A stretch of DNA of 64,000 nt from Gordionus sp. m RMFG-2023. Taxonomy: Eukaryota; Nematomorpha; Gordioida; Chordodea; Parachordodidae. Below the pieces are notes generated by a model. It was given only the letters and a program-made list of their open reading frames with translations. It was not told the DNA's origin and ran no database searches. The translations under genes were made by a program, and so were the position numbers. This document shows positions 62,794 through 64,000 of this stretch, piece after piece (positions within the stretch are counted from its first letter, which is position 1; each line of letters begins with the position of its first letter). Location of the stretch: assembly GCF_954871325.1 (NCBI RefSeq), contig NC_088777.1, positions 8,347,366 to 8,411,365 on the forward strand. The letters are read 5' to 3'.

Positions 62794-63293
62794 CTTAAAC
62801 ATATTAAGGATTTTTGTAATGGGGGGGGGGGCTATTATGTAGGGGATTTCCTCATAAATTTTATAGGAGATCTTTAGGTTAGCGATGCAAAATGGCTCCA
62901 TTTAAGAGCCAATTTTTAAAAACGACTAACTCAGTATTTTATCCAGAAAATTATTACGCAAGCCTGAAGATTTATAGATGGAATATCTATTAGCAAGATT
63001 TTGAGGCTTAGTCCATATGTTTCTGAAATATTGAGTTAGCCGTTTTTAAACATCGGCTCAAAATGAAGCGCTTTTGCACCACTACTTTAGGTCCACTTAT
63101 TATGGGTCTTTTGCTATATTAGATTTTTATACAAATAATTTTGTTTTCATTTTTTAATTCTTTGTGATATATTTTATGTATTATGAATTTTTAGTTGGGG
63201 GGGGGGGTGTGTAGGAGGGAAATTTTTATTAGCTTAAAAAGATATTTAATATAACAGGCAAATCTCCCCCCCCCCCTTTTGACTACGCCCCTG
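62794..63293. mobile_element. hAT non-autonomous element with 8-bp duplication, interrupted by another hAT element
   Basis: It is flanked by AGTCAATT (62786-62793) and AGTCAATC (63294-63301), seven of eight matching. The right end TTTTGACTACGCCCCTG is typical of hAT ends (complement CAGGGGCGTAG). The left end is diverged. G runs of 11 lie at 62821 and 63197, and a run of 11 Cs at 63266. An older copy lies at 24137-24525 without the insertion. Confidence 0.72.
62880..63084. mobile_element. hAT MITE, TAGTGTTG family, nested inside another element
   Basis: The ends TAGCGATGCAAAATGGCTCC and, complemented, TAGTGGTGCAAAAGCGCTTC are flanked by a perfect 8-bp CTTTAGGT (62872-62879 and 63085-63092). 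The interior AAAAACGACTAACTCAGTAT and its complement AATATTGAGTTAGCCGTTTT match the copies at 20234 and 34379. Confidence 0.82.
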
Positions 63294-64000
63294 AGTCAAT
63301 CAGATCTCAGACTATCTTCTGATGACAACTTGGATTGTTCAAGAATGTTTGTTATGTGAATCAAGTTAGGGATTTGAATCCCTGACATAAATGTCCCTTT
63401 TTATAAATTTTTTTCTAAATTGGATATTTGACCGGTGTATTTGTCCTATCGAGTAAATTCACTTAATAATTTTGTAAAATATTGAAAATTTTTTTTTAAC
63501 CTATAAAATAGAACTAATTTAAATATCTCTAAAAATCTAGGAATTATGAAGAAACTAATTTCTTTTTTAGATGGTAAACGTATTTGAACTAGTTTAATTT
63601 TTTTTTAAAAAAAATGAACTTTTACCTTTTTTTTATGGATTTATTAACATTCTTATTTAAAAATTATATTATATGATTTATTTATGAAACATCTTCTTTT
63701 TTTTAATTATATAAAACAGATAACTTGGCACAAACTTGTCAAATTTTTTTTTCGTCAATTAATAATAATTTTTATAAAAATTAATCCAACTTTTTTTTTA
63801 CTTATAAAAAATGAAATATGGTAAGCATTACAGATTAAAATAAATCAAAATTTACTCAACATGAAACGGCTAAGACATCGACCTTGATCTTGATTTAGAT
63901 ATCGTAAAAATATTTTCTAAAATTTTTGTGGGAGAAAAATTAGGAGATTTTGAATTTCTTTTGATCTATTCTTAAATCGAATCGAATTATTCGTTTGTAA

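Larger units (their letters stand above)
59685..64000. other. PPP1R12 intron after exon 20, no further exon recognised
   Basis: I looked for the Leu-rich coiled-coil sequence expected at the C-terminus and did not find it. The region holds the MITEs listed separately and five G or C runs of 9-11 bases. Confidence 0.55.

Overview
The window is AT-rich nuclear DNA from an animal, probably an invertebrate. It has spliceosomal introns, a tRNA-derived SINE, hAT, pogo-like and PIF-like DNA transposons, and one Ty3/gypsy LTR element. The reading frames use the standard genetic code. I cannot place the species in a phylum from sequence alone.

One host gene dominates: the myosin phosphatase targeting subunit (PPP1R12/MYPT), plus strand, from an ATG at 21558 to beyond the right edge. 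I can place 20 coding exons between 21558 and 59684. They join phase-consistently into 1245 codons. The product would carry a MyPhoNE motif, an RVxF-type PP1-docking motif (KIRF), ankyrin repeats, a long Ser/Asn-rich middle, and both ROCK-type inhibitory sites (RRSTQ and KRRSTG). The C-terminal coiled coil is not seen and must lie past base 64000. Intron 1 is about 17.7 kb.

Layout. 1-21.5 kb is repeat-rich upstream DNA: a SINE with a perfect 15-bp target duplication (1035-1660), a pogo-type non-autonomous element (5166-6435), a young but broken gypsy element on the minus strand (9024-14025), and a cluster of hAT-type elements (15.6-20.6 kb), some nested inside others. 21.5-39.5 kb is exon 1 and intron 1. 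The intron holds a pogo/Tigger-like element whose catalytic core is replaced by a tandem repeat, several MITE families, an antisense 28S rRNA fragment (37333-37542) and a minisatellite. 39.5-59.7 kb holds exons 2-20, with small MITEs in introns 3, 9, 11, 18 and 19. 59.7-64 kb is intron, with a Tourist/PIF-like MITE and a hAT element that itself contains another hAT element.

No second host gene, functional tRNA gene, CRISPR array or operon-like structure was found. The most unusual items are the nested hAT insertions with readable 8-bp duplications, the long-hairpin MITE, the isolated rRNA fragment, a probable GC-AG intron in PPP1R12, and 15 pure G/C runs of 8-14 bases in otherwise AT-rich DNA.
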